Below are positions 8,462 through 18,084 of a DNA stretch of 52,856 nucleotides, piece after piece. Source of the stretch: Natronobiforma cellulositropha (GTDB lineage Archaea; Halobacteriota; Halobacteria; Halobacteriales; Natrialbaceae). Every line of letters starts with the position of its first letter. The stretch's first letter is position 1. Below the pieces are notes generated by a model that was not told where the DNA came from, made no database searches, and saw only the letters and a program-made list of their open reading frames with translations. The DNA is taken from assembly GCF_025629245.1 (NCBI RefSeq), contig NZ_JANZXN010000004.1:1-52856 (forward strand), given 5' to 3'. The translations under genes and the position numbers were made by a program.

Positions 8462-8620
8462 TGCATAGCTGTTTCGGCGCGTGACGTGGTCACCGAGAAC
8501 ACTTGAGCGCGATCCATATCAGAGCGCGCCGGTCGTCGGCTTCGAACGGTACGTCTGAGCACGTGTCTGGTGGGCAGGGCCGTGAGGGAAGCGTTGCGTC
8601 GGTGGCCAGCGGTCTCGAAT

Positions 8621-8638
8621 CCGGCATCTTATAGCCGG
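8621..8638 (+). promoter_or_regulatory. TATA box inside an inverted repeat, pantoate kinase promoter
   Basis: CTTATAG (8628-8634) lies about 28 bp before ATG 8658, fitting a leaderless archaeal transcript. It is framed by the inverted repeat CCGGC (8621-8625) and GCCGG (8634-8638). A dimeric regulator bound here would block TBP/TFB. The rest of the 222-bp gap 8436-8657 holds nothing else I can identify. Confidence 0.5.
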
Positions 8639-8657
8639 TCGAGCGAAACGACGGCAC

Positions 8658-9506
8658 ATGGTGGACGAGGCGACGGTGTTCGTTCCGGGCCACATCACGG
8701 GCTTTTTCAGCGCCCATCCGGACGACGACCCGACGAAGGCGGGCTCTCGAGGGGCCGGACTCACCCTCACCGACGGCGTGGAGGTGACGGTACGGCCAGC
8801 GGAGGCGTCGGAAGTGATTCTCGAGGGGAGCGCCGGCGAGGCGAGCACCGGTCCCGTCGAGATCGAACCGGTCGAGACGGTTCTCGAGACGCTCGCGGTG
8901 AGCGCCCGCGTCGAGGTCGCGGCCGACCTCCCGCTCGGGGCTGGCTTCGGCGTCTCGGGGGCGGTAGCGCTCGGGACGGCGCTCGCGGCCAACCGCGTCT
9001 TCGACCGGCGGCTCTCGACGAACGAACTGGTGACCATCGCCCACGCGAGCGAGGTCGAGGCCGGGACCGGACTCGGGGACGTCGTCGCCCAGGCCCACGG
9101 CGGGATTCCGATCCGACTCGAGCCGGGGGCACCGGCGCACAACGCACTGGATTCGATCCCCGAGCGAGCGCGCGTCGAGTACGTCTCGTTCGGCTCGCTC
9201 TCGACCGCGGAGGTGCTCTCGGGCGATACCGAGGCACTGAGTGCGGCCGGAGCGAAGGCGCTCTCGCGGGTCGTCGAAGAGCCGACGCTCGCCTCGTTCG
9301 TCTTCGCCTCGAGACGCTTCGCCCGGGAGGCGGAGTTGCTCACGCCGGCCGTCGTGGAGGCGCTCGAGCGGGTCGCGGCGGCGGGCGGGCAGGCGTCGAT
9401 GGCGATGCTCGGCGACACGGTCTTCGCGCTCGGAACCGGGCTCTCCGATGCGGGCTACGAGCCGTCGGTCTGTGCGACCCACCCGGCTGGAGCGATGTTC
9501 GTCTGA
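8658..9506 (+). CDS. Pantoate kinase (archaeal CoA biosynthesis)
   Basis: A 282-residue GHMP-family kinase. Archaeal pantoate kinase phosphorylates pantoate to 4-phosphopantoate, which phosphopantothenate synthetase then condenses with beta-alanine. The ATP-binding GHMP motif is PLGAGFGVSGAVALGTALA (about 93-111). The N-terminus VFVPGHITGFFSAHPDDDP and the segment EVEAGTGLGDVVAQAHGG match the pantoate kinase subfamily rather than homoserine or mevalonate kinases. The promoter with a TATA box inside an inverted repeat suggests regulation. Confidence 0.88.
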   Translation: MVDEATVFVPGHITGFFSAHPDDDPTKAGSRGAGLTLTDGVEVTVRPAEASEVILEGSAGEASTGPVEIEPVETVLETLAVSARVEVAADLPLGAGFGVSGAVALGTALAANRVFDRRLSTNELVTIAHASEVEAGTGLGDVVAQAHGGIPIRLEPGAPAHNALDSIPERARVEYVSFGSLSTAEVLSGDTEALSAAGAKALSRVVEEPTLASFVFASRRFAREAELLTPAVVEALERVAAAGGQASMAMLGDTVFALGTGLSDAGYEPSVCATHPAGAMFV

Positions 9507-9562
9507 GCCGAGCGGCGCGTGTTCCGTCACACCTATTTTCCGACCGGCGAAAGGCCGGGTGT

Positions 9563-10048
9563 ATGTTCGAGCGCCTGCGCGCACGGTTCGCCCGAGACGA
9601 TGGCGAGAACGAGGAAGCGACGGCGGCCGGGCGCGAAGCGCTCGTCGGGCTCTTCGTCGACGGCCCGAACGTGCTACGCGACGAGTTCGACGTCGACCTA
9701 GACGACGTGCGCGAAGCAGGCGAGGAATTCGGCCAGGTGAGCGTCTGTCGGCTCTACCTGAACGAACACGCGACGCCGGGACTCATCCAGGCAGCGGAGG
9801 CCCGCGGCTTCGAGGTCGTCGTCACGAGCGGCGACGTCGACGTGCGACTCGCTGTCGACGCGACCGCACTCGTCACCGACGACACCCTCGACGTGCTCGC
9901 GGTCGTCTCGCGGGATACGGACTTCAAGCCGGTGCTCGAGTACGCCGGCACCTACGGGACGCGGACAATCGCCATCGCACCGGGAAGCTACGGGCGTTCG
10001 GACGCGCTGCGCAACGCCGCAGACGAGGCGCTGACGCTCGGGCCGTGA
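9563..10048 (+). CDS. NYN/PIN-like domain protein (TIGR00288 type)
   Basis: A 161-residue protein of the NYN superfamily, predicted RNA-cleaving proteins with a PIN-like fold. The acidic active-site motif is LFVDGPNVLRDEFDVDLDDV (about residues 29-48), with further acidic residues in SGDVDVRLAVDATAL and VVSRDTDFKPVLEYA. The C-terminus IAIAPGSYGRSDALRNAADEALTLGP is typical of the archaeal group. It lies 56 bp after the pantoate kinase gene. A role in RNA processing or degradation is inferred from the fold; no antitoxin is present. Confidence 0.8.
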   Translation: MFERLRARFARDDGENEEATAAGREALVGLFVDGPNVLRDEFDVDLDDVREAGEEFGQVSVCRLYLNEHATPGLIQAAEARGFEVVVTSGDVDVRLAVDATALVTDDTLDVLAVVSRDTDFKPVLEYAGTYGTRTIAIAPGSYGRSDALRNAADEALTLGP

Positions 10049-10126
10049 CGGCCATCGGCGCGGCGACGGCCGCCACGCTGTCGGAAGAACGGAGGCTTTT
10101 CACGTGCCGACGACGCACTCGAGCGC

Positions 10127-10984
10127 ATGAGCGAGGAGTTACGGCGGCCGGTTCTCGACAACCACCTCCACCTCGATCCCGACCACGGGCGGGGACTCGA
10201 GGCGGTCGAGGAGTTCGCCCGCGTCGGCGGCACGCACCTGCTGGTCGTCAACAAGCCCTCCTGGCACCTCGGGGTGGCGGCGGGTGAGGACGGCCGCGAG
10301 GGGTTCGAGGCGGTGTTCGAACGCACGCTCGAGATCGTCGAGGCGGCCTCGGACCTGCTCCCGGGACGGGCGTGGGCGATCCTCGGTGTCCACCCGGGGC
10401 TGGTCTCGCGGTTAGTCGAAGACGGCCACAGTGGCGCGGAGGCGGAGACGATCATGAAGACGGGAATCGACACCGCGGCGGGTTACGTCGCCGACGGACG
10501 GGCGCTCGGGCTGAAGTCCGGGCGGCCCCACTACGAGGTGCCGGAGGGAGTGTGGGAGGCGTCGAACGCCGTGATGCGGCGGGCGTTCGAACGCGCGGCC
10601 GACCTCGAGTGTGCGGTCCAGTTGCACACGGAGGCGAGCGAGGACCTCACCGAGGTCGCCGCGTGGGCCGAGGAGGCGGGTCTCCCCGCCCACCGGGTGG
10701 TCAAACACTACGCGAGCGGCCGGCTCGAGGGTGTGACGCCGAGTGTGATGTGTGAGAGAGACTGGCTGCTCGAGGCGGCCGACCGCGGCGAGCCGTTCCT
10801 GATGGAGACCGACTTCATCGACGACCCCGACCGGCCGGGTGCGGTGCTGGGTCCGAAGACGGTGCCGCGGCGGGTGGCGTGGCTGCTCGAGGAGGGCCAC
10901 GAAGCGGCGGTCGAGACGGCACACGTCGAGACGCCGAAGCGGGTCTACGGCATCGACACGGTGGGGACGCTCGAGAGTCCGTGA
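10127..10984 (+). CDS. TatD-related metal-dependent hydrolase
   Basis: A 285-residue amidohydrolase-fold protein. The metal-binding HxH is in LDNHLHLDP (9-17). Further ligands are likely in GVHPGL (about 86), QLHTEA (about 165), KHYASG and ETDFIDDP (about 225-232). The last motif is the catalytic aspartate region of TatD-like enzymes. Archaeal members are annotated as TatD-related hydrolases of unknown substrate; nuclease activity is known only for bacterial and eukaryotic TatD. It is the third gene of a possible co-oriented run from pantoate kinase. Confidence 0.8.
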   Translation: MSEELRRPVLDNHLHLDPDHGRGLEAVEEFARVGGTHLLVVNKPSWHLGVAAGEDGREGFEAVFERTLEIVEAASDLLPGRAWAILGVHPGLVSRLVEDGHSGAEAETIMKTGIDTAAGYVADGRALGLKSGRPHYEVPEGVWEASNAVMRRAFERAADLECAVQLHTEASEDLTEVAAWAEEAGLPAHRVVKHYASGRLEGVTPSVMCERDWLLEAADRGEPFLMETDFIDDPDRPGAVLGPKTVPRRVAWLLEEGHEAAVETAHVETPKRVYGIDTVGTLESP

Positions 10985-11135
10985 GAGGGCGGTCGGACCG
11001 GGCAGGTGGCCAGTTCGGCGAGTGTCGACGAGAGCGGACAGATCCGCCTCGAGAGAGGTTCTACAGAGGATCTGTGCGATTGCAGCCGCCGCACGGTAGA
11101 GAAAGGCATTTCAAGCGGCCGGTGTAGGTGTGAGT

Positions 11136-11714
11136 ATGAGCACTCCCCCTACCGAGTTCTATTCGGCGGACCGTTGGCAGAACTGGATCGACCGCATCGA
11201 CGACGAGGAGATCGATCCGGAAGACGAGTCGTCGGCCCGCCTGCTGTTGAACCTCCAGGACGATACCGCGATTGCGGTCGCGAAGATCGTCTCCGCCTAC
11301 GACGACGGGGAACTCGACGAGGAGAGCGCGCTCGAAGAGATCGCCGAGGTCCGCGACATCGTCCTCGCGGAGGTCGACATCGACGACGAGGAGAAGGCGA
11401 TGCTCGTCGACGGTGTCCAGACGAGTCTCGTCTGCGTGTTCGTCGCCGCAGAGGAGTTCATCGTCGGCGGACCCGCAGACGAGGCGAGCGTCGAAGAGTA
11501 CGTCAGGGCGGCGGCCGACGCGGAGGCCGAAGAGGACCTCGACAGCGCGCTCGGCTACAGCGCGCAGGCGGGGACGCTCGTGATCGACGGCGACGAACTC
11601 GACATCAGCGTCGCCGAGGAGTTCGAGTACGGTCTCGTCACGGAGTGGGTCAACGGTCTCGACAGCCTCCAGAGTGCGATGAGCGATCCCGAACTCGTCG
11701 AAGAAGAAGGGTAA
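11136..11714 (+). CDS. DUF2150 family protein
   Basis: A 192-residue acidic protein starting MSTPPTEFYSADRWQNWIDRID, which matches the haloarchaeal DUF2150 family. It is soluble, helical and without cofactor motifs; function is unknown. A GTG at 11130 would add two residues. No neighbouring gene explains its role. Confidence 0.8.
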   Translation: MSTPPTEFYSADRWQNWIDRIDDEEIDPEDESSARLLLNLQDDTAIAVAKIVSAYDDGELDEESALEEIAEVRDIVLAEVDIDDEEKAMLVDGVQTSLVCVFVAAEEFIVGGPADEASVEEYVRAAADAEAEEDLDSALGYSAQAGTLVIDGDELDISVAEEFEYGLVTEWVNGLDSLQSAMSDPELVEEEG

Positions 11715-11777
11715 GAGTGGCTCTTTTCGGCCCTCGGTGGCCAACAAGCGTTTAACCGGCGCTGACGATCAGCGTCT

Positions 11778-13682
11778 ATGTCACGTCCGGGCGACGAGCG
11801 TGCCGTCACCGTCCAGATCGGGGCGGTGTTGTTGCTCGCGATTCTGATCGCGACGCTCTCGCTCTATCAGGTCAACGCCGTCCCCGACCAGACGTTCGAC
11901 GCGGAGTTTACCCACCACCAGGGAACGCTCGGTGATCTCGTCGAACTGCGCGACGCGATCGGCGACTTCGACGCCCGCCACGAACGCGGCGTCCCGGTGA
12001 GCCTCGGGACCCAGTACCAGACGCGCGTCGTGGCCATCAACCCGCCAGCACCCGCCGGCGAGATTGCGACCTCGGAGCCGAAGGCAGTCCGGGTCGAGAA
12101 CGCCTCCGTCGACGACCCGACCGTCGCGGACATCCTCGAGAACCCTCCGACGACGCGGCTGCTCGCCTACGAACCGGGCTACAACGAGTACGACGCGCCG
12201 ACGACTGTCCTCGAGCACGGTCTGCTCTACAACCGCTTCGACGGGGCGAGCGTCACGCTCGAGGAACAGACGGCGATCGGCGAAGAGCGCATCACGCTCG
12301 TCTTCGTCGACGGGAACCTCTCGCGGGCAGCCAGCGGAACGGTCTCGGTCGCGGTCGAGACCATCGGCGGGCCGAGCGACGAGCGGCGACTCGAGTCCGA
12401 CGGCACCGGCAACGTGACGATCACGCTGCCGACGCGCGCCGAAGCGCGCTGGGAGGCGTCGGTCGGCACCACCTTCGACGCTGGTGTGGCGAACGCTCGC
12501 ATCCTCCCCGACGGCGACGAGGGGACCGTCACGGTCGAACTCGCGGACGAGTCCTACGCACTGCAGGTGGCGCAGGTCCGCGTCGGCGAGGGAGGCGAGC
12601 GCGACGAGCGCTTCGACGAGGCGCGGGCGGGCGAGGGCGGAGGCGGGGAGACTGGCGGAGACGGCGGGTCCGGTCCGTTTGCGGTCTCGTGGGCGAGCGA
12701 GGAGGTGACGGTGGTGGAAGGCGAGAGCGAGACGCTCGAGGCGCTCGTCACCGACGCCGAGACGGGTGAGCCGGTCGCGGCGGCGGGAGTCGACTTCTCG
12801 AGGAGCGGCGCGGCGATCAGCTTCGAGGGCGATTCGAGCGCCGAGACCGACGAGGACGGCGTCGCGAGCGTTACCGTCACCGGCGAGAGCGAAGGTGAGA
12901 GCGCAGTGTTCGCCACCGTCTCTGGGGGGCACGCACGGGCGGGCGTCACCGTCGAGGCGTTCGAGCCACCGACCGACGAGCCGTACGTCGACGTAGCGAT
13001 CACGGGCACGAACGCGCCGGTCGAGGCCGGGTCGGTGCTCACCGTCGACGCGACGGTCGAGAACCGCGGTGAGGCGGGGAGCCAGACGGTGACGCTCGAG
13101 ACGGACGATGGCACCGTACGCGACAGCCAGACGGTCACCCTCGACGGCGGTGAGGTGAGGGCGGTGACGCTCGAGTGGGCGACCGAGGCGAGCGATGCGC
13201 GCGACGAGGAGTACACAGTCACCGTCCGGAGCGAGAATACCCAGGACTCGAGGGCCGTCCGGGTCGACGCGAGCGCCATCGAGGACGGATCGGTGTTCGC
13301 CGTCGCCGCAGCGGAACTCGAGAACAACCAGCAGATCGATACGACGGTCACGCTCGAGACCGACGAGGGGAGCCACGAGATTCGCGTCCTCCTCGTCGAC
13401 CAGCCCGGCGGCGGCGCGGCGGGCAGCGACGGCAGCGGCTGGCAGACCAAACGGGTGTTCGTCGACGGCACCGTCCTCGAACTCGAGACGGCGGCGGCCG
13501 ACGACATCGCGGTGAACCTGGCCGCACGCGACCTCTTGGACGAGGATACCTACGTCGGTGGCGACACCTCGATGCTCGAGGGAATCCGCGAGGCGGTCGA
13601 CGGCTCGAGCGAGTTGCACGAACAGACCGACGAGGGATCCGTCGGTCTCACGGTGACGATCGAGGAGCGAAGCGGGGCGTAG
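11778..13682 (+). CDS. Secreted surface protein with pilin-like N-terminus and Ig-like/CARDB repeats
   Basis: A 634-residue protein. After a short charged N-terminus (MSRPGDERAVTVQIG) comes one hydrophobic segment (about 14-31), like archaeal pilin-type or anchored proteins. A long extracellular region follows. Residues ~30-285 are unassigned. A Gly/Glu-rich linker follows at about 285-305, then a bacterial-Ig-like (Big_1 type) domain at about 310-398 (EEVTVVEGESETLEALVTD, AAGVDFSRSG, VASVTVTGESEG), then a CARDB-like domain at about 405-500 (DVAITGTNAPVEAGSVLTVD, ATVENRGEAG). It probably sits on the cell surface. Domain calls are by pattern only. Confidence 0.7.
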   Translation: MSRPGDERAVTVQIGAVLLLAILIATLSLYQVNAVPDQTFDAEFTHHQGTLGDLVELRDAIGDFDARHERGVPVSLGTQYQTRVVAINPPAPAGEIATSEPKAVRVENASVDDPTVADILENPPTTRLLAYEPGYNEYDAPTTVLEHGLLYNRFDGASVTLEEQTAIGEERITLVFVDGNLSRAASGTVSVAVETIGGPSDERRLESDGTGNVTITLPTRAEARWEASVGTTFDAGVANARILPDGDEGTVTVELADESYALQVAQVRVGEGGERDERFDEARAGEGGGGETGGDGGSGPFAVSWASEEVTVVEGESETLEALVTDAETGEPVAAAGVDFSRSGAAISFEGDSSAETDEDGVASVTVTGESEGESAVFATVSGGHARAGVTVEAFEPPTDEPYVDVAITGTNAPVEAGSVLTVDATVENRGEAGSQTVTLETDDGTVRDSQTVTLDGGEVRAVTLEWATEASDARDEEYTVTVRSENTQDSRAVRVDASAIEDGSVFAVAAAELENNQQIDTTVTLETDEGSHEIRVLLVDQPGGGAAGSDGSGWQTKRVFVDGTVLELETAAADDIAVNLAARDLLDEDTYVGGDTSMLEGIREAVDGSSELHEQTDEGSVGLTVTIEERSGA

Positions 13683-13757
13683 CCGGCGACGCGCGTCTCG
13701 ACAGGTGTCGAAACCTCGAACGACACTATCATGTAGCGTCCCCCGTAGGTATGGTAT

Positions 13758-15095
13758 ATGACCGCCGTCGGAATCGACGCCGTCGAGATCTGGACCGGAA
13801 AGCTCTCGCTCGACCTTCCCGGGACGTTCGCCCCGCAGAAGGGAGAGGACCCGGAGAAGTACACGAAAGGGCTCGGTCTCAACGCGAGTTCGTTCCCGGA
13901 CAGCTACGAGGACATCGTCACGATGGCGGCCAACGCCGCCTACCGGCTGATGGAGCGAAAGGGACTCACCCCCGACGACATCGGCCGCATCGACGTCGCC
14001 ACCGAGAGCGCCTTCGACAACTCGAAACCGGTGTCGACGTACGTCGCAGGCTGTCTCGAGCAGGTCTACGACGGCGACTTCCACCACGCGAACAAGGGTG
14101 AGCGGAAGTTCGCCTGTATCGCCGGCACGCAGAGCTTAGACGACGCCTACAACTGGATCAAAGCGGGGCGCAACCGTGGCCGTGCGGCGCTCGTGATCGC
14201 GACCGACACCGCGCTCTACGCCCGCGGCGACGCCGGCGAGGCGACCCAGGGGGCGGGTGCCGTCGCGATGCTCATCACCGAAGAGCCGAGCCTGGTCGAA
14301 CTCTCGACCGAGCAGGGCTACGGCAGCGCCGACGAGACGGACTTTCTCAAACCCAACCAGCAGTTCCCCTCCGTCGACGGCAAGCGCTCGGTGCAGGTCT
14401 ACCTCGCCCGCATGCGCGAGGCGCTCGAGGACTTCGAGAGCGTCGCCGGGGCGAGCCACCCCGACCAGTACGCCTACATCCCGTTCCACACGCCGTTCCC
14501 CGGGATGGTCCGGAAGGCGGGCTTGCTCGCCTACCGCCACATGATCCGCGATACGGCCATCGAAGACGACCTCGCCGACGAGATCGGCCGCCAGCCCCGC
14601 GAGGAGGCGTTCGACGACGCCGACGCCTACCACGAGGCAGTCCGCGAGTACATGGACGCGCTGAAAGGGACCGAGACCTACCAGGAGTGGTACGCGGAGA
14701 CCATCGATCCCACACTCACCATCTCTCGAGAGGTCGGCAACTGGTACACCGGTTCGGTCCACGTCGCGCGTATCAGCGCGCTCAAACACGGCTACGAGAA
14801 CGGCCTGGATCTGGCGGGCAGCAAACTCCTCGTCGGCTCCTACGGCAGCGGCGCACAGGCAGAGGGTCACGCAGAGACCGTCTGTGAGGGCTGGCACGAA
14901 GAACTCGAGGCGCTCGACATCGACGCCCGACTCGAGTCGCGCTACGACCTCACCTGGGAGGACTACGAGGAGATTCACGACGTCCACAACCACGACCTGG
15001 ACGTCGACATCGACGCGCGGACCACGCCCGAAGACGAGTTCGTCTTCGACGGCTGGGGCCGCATGGGCGAGCGCAAGTACCGCTTCGCCGAGTGA
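13758..15095 (+). CDS. Hydroxymethylglutaryl-CoA synthase
   Basis: A 445-residue thiolase-fold enzyme that condenses acetyl-CoA with acetoacetyl-CoA to HMG-CoA, the entry to the mevalonate pathway for archaeal isoprenoids. The catalytic triad is visible: E83 in ATESAFDNSK, C120 in KFACIAGTQSL and H244 in PFHTPFPGM. Length and motifs match the haloarchaeal enzyme. It works upstream of the GGGP synthase at the left end of the window in lipid synthesis, although the genes are 13 kb apart. Confidence 0.95.
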   Translation: MTAVGIDAVEIWTGKLSLDLPGTFAPQKGEDPEKYTKGLGLNASSFPDSYEDIVTMAANAAYRLMERKGLTPDDIGRIDVATESAFDNSKPVSTYVAGCLEQVYDGDFHHANKGERKFACIAGTQSLDDAYNWIKAGRNRGRAALVIATDTALYARGDAGEATQGAGAVAMLITEEPSLVELSTEQGYGSADETDFLKPNQQFPSVDGKRSVQVYLARMREALEDFESVAGASHPDQYAYIPFHTPFPGMVRKAGLLAYRHMIRDTAIEDDLADEIGRQPREEAFDDADAYHEAVREYMDALKGTETYQEWYAETIDPTLTISREVGNWYTGSVHVARISALKHGYENGLDLAGSKLLVGSYGSGAQAEGHAETVCEGWHEELEALDIDARLESRYDLTWEDYEEIHDVHNHDLDVDIDARTTPEDEFVFDGWGRMGERKYRFAE

Positions 15096-15238
15096 GCAGG
15101 CGACGCTGCGGCCGCCCGTTCCAGGCGAAACCACGCCAGTCATTACGCCCCTCCCGCTAGTACGACCATCGTGAGATGGACTGGTTTCGGTGCTGGTGGA
15201 GAGCGGAGAGTGACCGACGGGCGAACGGGGCGAGGTGA

Positions 15239-16582
15239 GTGAAAGTGGGCAACCCAGAGGCGAACGGGAGTCCCTACGCCCCACACACGGCAGCGGAGAC
15301 GGCGGCGATGTGTGAGGCAGTCGGCGTCGACTCCGTCGAAGAGTTGTTCGACATTCCCGACGACGTCAGATTTTCGGACACGTTCGGCATCGAGGCGCGA
15401 AGCGAGCGCGAGACGCGCGCGCTCGTCGAGGGGATGCTCTCGAGAAACGACGACCTGACCGAGCTGCTCGGCCGGGGCCACTACGGCTACTACGTGCCGT
15501 CGCTGGTCGGCCACCTCGCCGACCGGTCGGAGTTTCTCACCTCCTACACGCAGTACCAGCCGGAAGTCTCCCAGGGGTTCTTACAGGCGCTGTTCGAGTA
15601 CCAGTCGCTGCTCGTCGAACTCACGGGACTCGGAGTCGCAAACTGCTCGATGTACGACGCGGCAACCGCCCTCGGCGAGGCCGCGACACTCGCCGCGCGC
15701 CTTCGCGCCACGAGCGGCCACCGGGTGCTCGTCCCCGACATCCTCAGGGCGGGCAGACGCGCCACGCTCGAGAACTACGTCGCCGGCACCGACCTCGTCG
15801 TCGAGACCTACCCCACGACGGCGTCGACGGTCGACCTCGAGGCACTCGAGTCGGTCTGTGACGAGGACGTGGTGATGGTCTACGCCGAGACGCCGACGGT
15901 TCGCGGCGCGATCGAAGAACGCCTCGGTGCGGTCGGCACGCTCGCGGACGAGACCGACGCGCTGTTCGTCCTCGGCTCCGATCCGGTCGCGCTCTCACTG
16001 CTCGAGCGCCCGGCGGACGTCGGCGCGGACGTGGTCGTCGGCGACGCGAGCGTCCTCGGGCTGGGGACGAGTTACGGGATGGGCCTGGGGCTGTTCGCCA
16101 CGCGCGAGCGCTACCTCCGGCAGGTTCCCGGCCGCCTCGTCGGCGCGAGCGAGGACGCCAGCGGACGGCGCGCGTTCACGCTGACGCTCCAGACGCGCGA
16201 ACAGCACATCCGCCGGGAGCGGGCGACGAGTAATATCTGTACGAACCAGGCGTGGGTCGCCCTCCGGAGCGCGATGCACGCGTCGGTCCTCGGGCCGACC
16301 GGACTCGCCGAACTCGCCGCGCGCGGCGTCAGACGCGCCGAATCGCTCGCGGAACGGGTCGACACTATCGACGGCGTCGACGCCCCCGTCGACGACCGCC
16401 GCCACATGCGCGAGTTCGTCGCCCGAACGGAGCGGCCCGCGAGCGCCGTCGCGGACGACCTCACGGAGCGGGGCTTCGCCATCCACGTCGTCGGCGACCA
16501 CGAGATTCAGGTCTGCGTCGCGGGCGTCACGGACGCCGCACTCGAGCGCTTCGTCGACGCGCTCGCGGAGGTGGCGCGATGA
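15239..16582 (+). CDS. gcvPA: Glycine dehydrogenase (decarboxylating) subunit 1
   Basis: A 447-residue N-terminal half of the split P-protein of the glycine cleavage system, which decarboxylates glycine and passes the aminomethyl group to the H-protein lipoyl arm. Family motifs are [23 protein letters not shown] and [13 protein letters not shown] near the N-terminus and SNICTNQAW. The start is GTG 15239; GTG 15245 is also possible. The stop overlaps the gcvPB start (ATGA). The active PLP lysine is in the partner subunit. Confidence 0.93.
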   Translation: MKVGNPEANGSPYAPHTAAETAAMCEAVGVDSVEELFDIPDDVRFSDTFGIEARSERETRALVEGMLSRNDDLTELLGRGHYGYYVPSLVGHLADRSEFLTSYTQYQPEVSQGFLQALFEYQSLLVELTGLGVANCSMYDAATALGEAATLAARLRATSGHRVLVPDILRAGRRATLENYVAGTDLVVETYPTTASTVDLEALESVCDEDVVMVYAETPTVRGAIEERLGAVGTLADETDALFVLGSDPVALSLLERPADVGADVVVGDASVLGLGTSYGMGLGLFATRERYLRQVPGRLVGASEDASGRRAFTLTLQTREQHIRRERATSNICTNQAWVALRSAMHASVLGPTGLAELAARGVRRAESLAERVDTIDGVDAPVDDRRHMREFVARTERPASAVADDLTERGFAIHVVGDHEIQVCVAGVTDAALERFVDALAEVAR

Positions 16583-18084
16583 GCCGAGACGGGGACGGAC
16601 GGGAGACACAGGAGGGAGGGGCGGAGCGGACGCCCCACGGCTACACGGACTACGAGCAGGCGCGCTGGACGCAGAACGGCACCTACGAACCGCTGCTCTC
16701 GGAGAAGGATTCGACGCGCGTCGAAATCGGCGACGACGTCGACTCGCCGCTGCCCGAGGGACTGACGCGCGAGGAACTCACGCTCCCGCAGCTTTCGGAA
16801 CCCGAACTCGCACGCCACTACACGCGTCTCTCGCAGATGGTCTACGGCATCGACACGGGTCCGTACCCGCTCGGCTCCTGTACGATGAAGTACAACCCGA
16901 AGTTCACCGAAGACGTCGCCGCCCTCCCGGACGCGGCCGTCCACCCGGACCGGAAGGCCGAGACGGTCCAGGGCACACTCGAGGTGCTCTACCGGTTACA
17001 GGAGTACCTCGGACGGATCGGCGGGATGGACGCCGTCAGCCTCCAGCCACCCGCCGGGGCGGCCGGCGAGTTCGTCGGCATCCGCGTCGCGGCGGCCTAC
17101 CACGCCGACAACGGCGGCGAGGAGCGAACCGATGTCATCATCCCCGAGAGCGCCCACGGGACCAATTTCGCGACCGCTGCCCTCGGCGGCTACGACGTGG
17201 TCTCCTTGCCGAGCGACGAGGGTGGTCGGGTCGACCTCGGCGCGCTCGAGGCCGCGCTCTCGGAGCGGACGGCCGCGCTCATGCTGACGAACCCGAACAC
17301 GCTGGGGCTGTTCGAACGCGACATCACGCGGATCGCCGAACTGGTCCACGACGCCGGCGGCTTGCTCTACTACGACGGCGCGAACCTGAACGCGCTGCTC
17401 GGCCGTGCCCGGCCGGGCGACATGGGCTTCGACGTGATGCACTACAACGTCCACAAGACGTTTGCGACGCCCCACGGCGGCGGTGGGCCGGGTGCCGGAC
17501 CCGTCGGCGTCGTCTCGGAACTCGCGCCGTACCTGCCCGCCCCGCGGGTTCGCAGACGCGGAGACGGTAACGACGCGAGCTACGAGCTGTTCGATCCCGA
17601 GTCGACGATCGGCACGGTCCACGGCTACCAGGGTAACTGGCTCGTCCTGCTGAAGGCGTTCGCTTACATCGCCCGCCTGGGCGACGAGGGTCTCACCGAC
17701 GCGAGCGCGAAGGCCGTCCTCAACGCGAACTACCTGGCGAGCAGGCTCGAGTACGAGGTCCCCTACGGGCCGTTCCACCACGAGTTCGTCGCGAGCGCGG
17801 GCGCACAAGACGCCGCCGACGTGGCCAAACGCATGCTCGACTACGGCGTCCACCCGCCGACGACGAAGTGGCCGGAAATCGTCCCCGAGGCGCTGATGAC
17901 CGAGCCGACGGAGGTCGAGAACAAGGCGAGCCTCGACGACCTCGCCGCCGCGTTCAACGCGGTCGCGAACGAAGAGCGAGAGACACTCGAGCGTGCCCCC
18001 GAGCGCACGTCCGCGCGACGGATCGACCAGGCGAGCGCCGCGCGAGAGCCGCGGCTGTCCTGGCACGCACTCGAGGATCGTTAG
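16579..18084 (+). CDS. gcvPB: Glycine dehydrogenase (decarboxylating) subunit 2
   Basis: The C-terminal, PLP-binding half of the split P-protein (501 residues). The Schiff-base lysine is about K293 in [16 protein letters not shown], preceded by [16 protein letters not shown] and [13 protein letters not shown]. It forms an alpha2beta2 complex with the gcvPA product and is translationally coupled to it through ATGA. gcvT and gcvH are not in the window, so the operon is incomplete here. The 3' end overlaps the convergent regulator gene by 4 bp. Confidence 0.95.
   Translation: MSRDGDGRETQEGGAERTPHGYTDYEQARWTQNGTYEPLLSEKDSTRVEIGDDVDSPLPEGLTREELTLPQLSEPELARHYTRLSQMVYGIDTGPYPLGSCTMKYNPKFTEDVAALPDAAVHPDRKAETVQGTLEVLYRLQEYLGRIGGMDAVSLQPPAGAAGEFVGIRVAAAYHADNGGEERTDVIIPESAHGTNFATAALGGYDVVSLPSDEGGRVDLGALEAALSERTAALMLTNPNTLGLFERDITRIAELVHDAGGLLYYDGANLNALLGRARPGDMGFDVMHYNVHKTFATPHGGGGPGAGPVGVVSELAPYLPAPRVRRRGDGNDASYELFDPESTIGTVHGYQGNWLVLLKAFAYIARLGDEGLTDASAKAVLNANYLASRLEYEVPYGPFHHEFVASAGAQDAADVAKRMLDYGVHPPTTKWPEIVPEALMTEPTEVENKASLDDLAAAFNAVANEERETLERAPERTSARRIDQASAAREPRLSWHALEDR

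Noticed and set aside
8604-8625. TCGAATCC sequence resembling a tRNA T-loop
   Set aside because: The needed GGTTCGAATCC is not present (GGTCTCGAATCC instead) and no acceptor or anticodon stem is found around it.
8490-9584. Long open frame opposite the pantoate kinase gene (364 codons)
   Set aside because: It mirrors the GC-rich codon pattern of pantoate kinase, has Arg/Ser-rich low-complexity protein and no family motif; a frame shadow.
11781-14087. 768-codon open frame opposite the surface protein and HMG-CoA synthase
   Set aside because: It overlaps two supported genes completely and the predicted protein is Arg/Val/Asp-biased as expected of antisense to GC-rich coding sequence.
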